Shown here one piece after another: positions 5,137 to 5,818 of a stretch of 5,818 bases of DNA (position 1 is its first letter; the number at the start of each line of letters is the position of its first letter). The stretch is taken from NCBI GenBank assembly GCA_031278835.1, contig JAITJP010000402.1, positions 1-5,818 on the forward strand. The letters run 5' to 3'. Both the position numbers and the translations under genes were made by a program. This DNA comes from Deltaproteobacteria bacterium (lineage in GTDB: Bacteria; Desulfobacterota; Desulfarculia; Adiutricales; Adiutricaceae). The notes under the pieces were generated by a model, which did no database searches, was not told the DNA's origin, and saw only the letters and a program-made list of their open reading frames with translations.

Positions 5137-5507
5137 AAATGGCTATTATTTTGGGGCAAAATCTTGATTTTCAATTAAACCAGCAAATAATTTTCTATAA
5201 AAAAGCCGAATCATGGTTGACAGACGCTTTTAAGAATTATCCGGCTGCTCAAGATAATTGGGGCCATTAAGGCTAGATGTTTAGTAAGGGGAGTTTAATT
5301 ACCAGGCTTTGTCCTAAGGCGGCCCATCAATTTTACCTGACAAAAATTACCAAACTAATTAGTCTAATTTTTCTGGCTTTTTAATTAGGCCTTTCCCGGG
5401 CCCTTTTTAATATCGCGATCGGTCACCTGACCGAGGCCCTCAGCTTTATAAATTAGTCCGAGTTTTAATTTAAAAATAGCCATCACCCATCGGCCAGGGC
5501 CGCTCGG
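5137..5507. repeat. 371-bp tandem repeat, copy 2 (complete)
   Basis: This is the only copy with both ends in the window and resembling copy 3 at its left end. The core is at 5226-5320 and differs from copy 1 by one base. The hairpin TCGGTCA-CC-TGACCGA (5419-5434) is perfect here, while copy 1 uses a G-T pair at one of these positions. The terminator-like hairpin (5387-5408) is weakened by one mismatch or bulge. Between 5139 and 5483 the copy is bounded by ATGGCTATT and AATAGCCAT, perfect 9-bp terminal inverted repeats. A 43-codon frame opens at 5139 on the plus strand and a 32-codon frame opens at 5483 on the minus strand; neither has a good ribosome-binding site. Confidence 0.95.
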
Positions 5508-5818
5508 AAATGGCTATTATTTTGGGGCAAAATCTTGATTTTCAATTAAACCAGCAAATATTTTTCTATAAAAAAGCCGAATCATGGTTGACAGAAGCTT
5601 TTAAGAATTATCCGGCTGTTCAAGATAATTTGGTCCATTAAGGCTAGATGTTTAGTAAGGGGAGTTTAATTACCAGGCTTTGTCCTAAGGCGGCGGTTAA
5701 AATTAACTTAAAAAAAAGACCAATCTTATGAGTCTAATTTTTCTGGCTTGGGAATTAAGCCCTTCCCGCGAGGCTTTTTAATAACGAGATCGGTCACCGG
5801 GCCGCCCTGACCGAGGCC
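5508..5818. repeat. 371-bp tandem repeat, copy 3 (cut by window edge)
   Basis: Copy 3 starts with the same bases as copy 2 and stays in register through the core (5597-5691; two base differences from copy 1, three from copy 2). From 5693 to about 5735 it diverges strongly, then returns to register at AGTCTAATTTTTCTGGCTT (5731-5749). Its terminator-like hairpin is AAGCC/GGCTT (5757-5776), a compensated change from AGGCC/GGCCT in copy 1. Its second hairpin keeps the stem TCGGTCA/TGACCGA with a longer loop (5790-5814). The array may continue beyond the window. Confidence 0.9.

Noticed and set aside
5217..5222. TTGACA as a promoter -35 box in the repeats
   Set aside because: No acceptable -10 box follows at 15-19 bases; copy 1 has TTAACA instead.
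5277..5384. 35-codon frame MFSKGSLITR in copy 2 as a gene
   Set aside because: Its length changes to 17 and 27 codons in the other copies and conservation does not follow the frame; it lies mostly in the conserved core.
4769..5818. CRISPR array
   Set aside because: Units are 371 bp with no short repeat/unique spacer alternation and no cas genes.
4737..5818. tRNA or other known RNA gene in the repeat region
   Set aside because: No cloverleaf, T-loop consensus or familiar riboswitch/rRNA motif was recognised by eye.

Overview
The window is an ordinary bacterial chromosomal segment ending in an unusual tandem repeat array. It holds five protein genes and about 1.08 kb of AT-richer non-genic repeat. 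No phylogenetic marker is present. A TrmJ-type tRNA methylase, a pair of adjacent small heat-shock genes and strong Shine-Dalgarno sites fit a Gram-negative, possibly deltaproteobacterial (Desulfobacterota-like) genome. That placement is an inference of low certainty.

Layout. 1-750 (+) is the 3' part of a SPOUT tRNA methyltransferase gene (trmJ-like), cut by the window edge. It ends at a perfect 24-bp inverted-repeat terminator (756-811) that also faces a convergent block. 832-1242 and 1429-1887, both on the minus strand, encode two Hsp20/alpha-crystallin small heat-shock proteins in the order 1887->1429 then 1242->832, probably one transcription unit. Their 186-bp spacer holds three degenerate ~48-bp direct repeats. 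1888-2109 is a divergent promoter region. 2110-3105 and 3176-4024 (+) encode the two membrane permeases of a peptide/nickel-type ABC importer (DppB/OppB and DppC/OppC). They are separated by a 70-bp gap containing a large two-part hairpin that starts inside the dppB stop region. 4068-4736 (+) encodes a class I SAM-dependent methyltransferase of the MycE / sugar O-methyltransferase-like type and is followed by a hairpin terminator.

4737-5818 carries no convincing conventional gene. It holds at least three head-to-tail copies of a repeat with an exact period of 371 bp; the third copy runs off the window. Each copy contains a nearly invariant 95-nt core, GC-rich hairpins whose arms change together between copies, and a 9-bp inverted repeat (ATGGCTATT / AATAGCCAT) at the junctions. 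Short open frames occur in the repeats, but the differences between copies are mostly amino-acid changing and one copy has a stop codon. A structured RNA or DNA element is therefore the better reading. This array is the part of the window most likely to be undescribed.

How the genes work together: the two Hsp20 proteins probably act jointly as holdase chaperones. The permease pair needs ATPases and a binding protein that are not encoded here. The methyltransferase has no obvious functional tie to the permeases.
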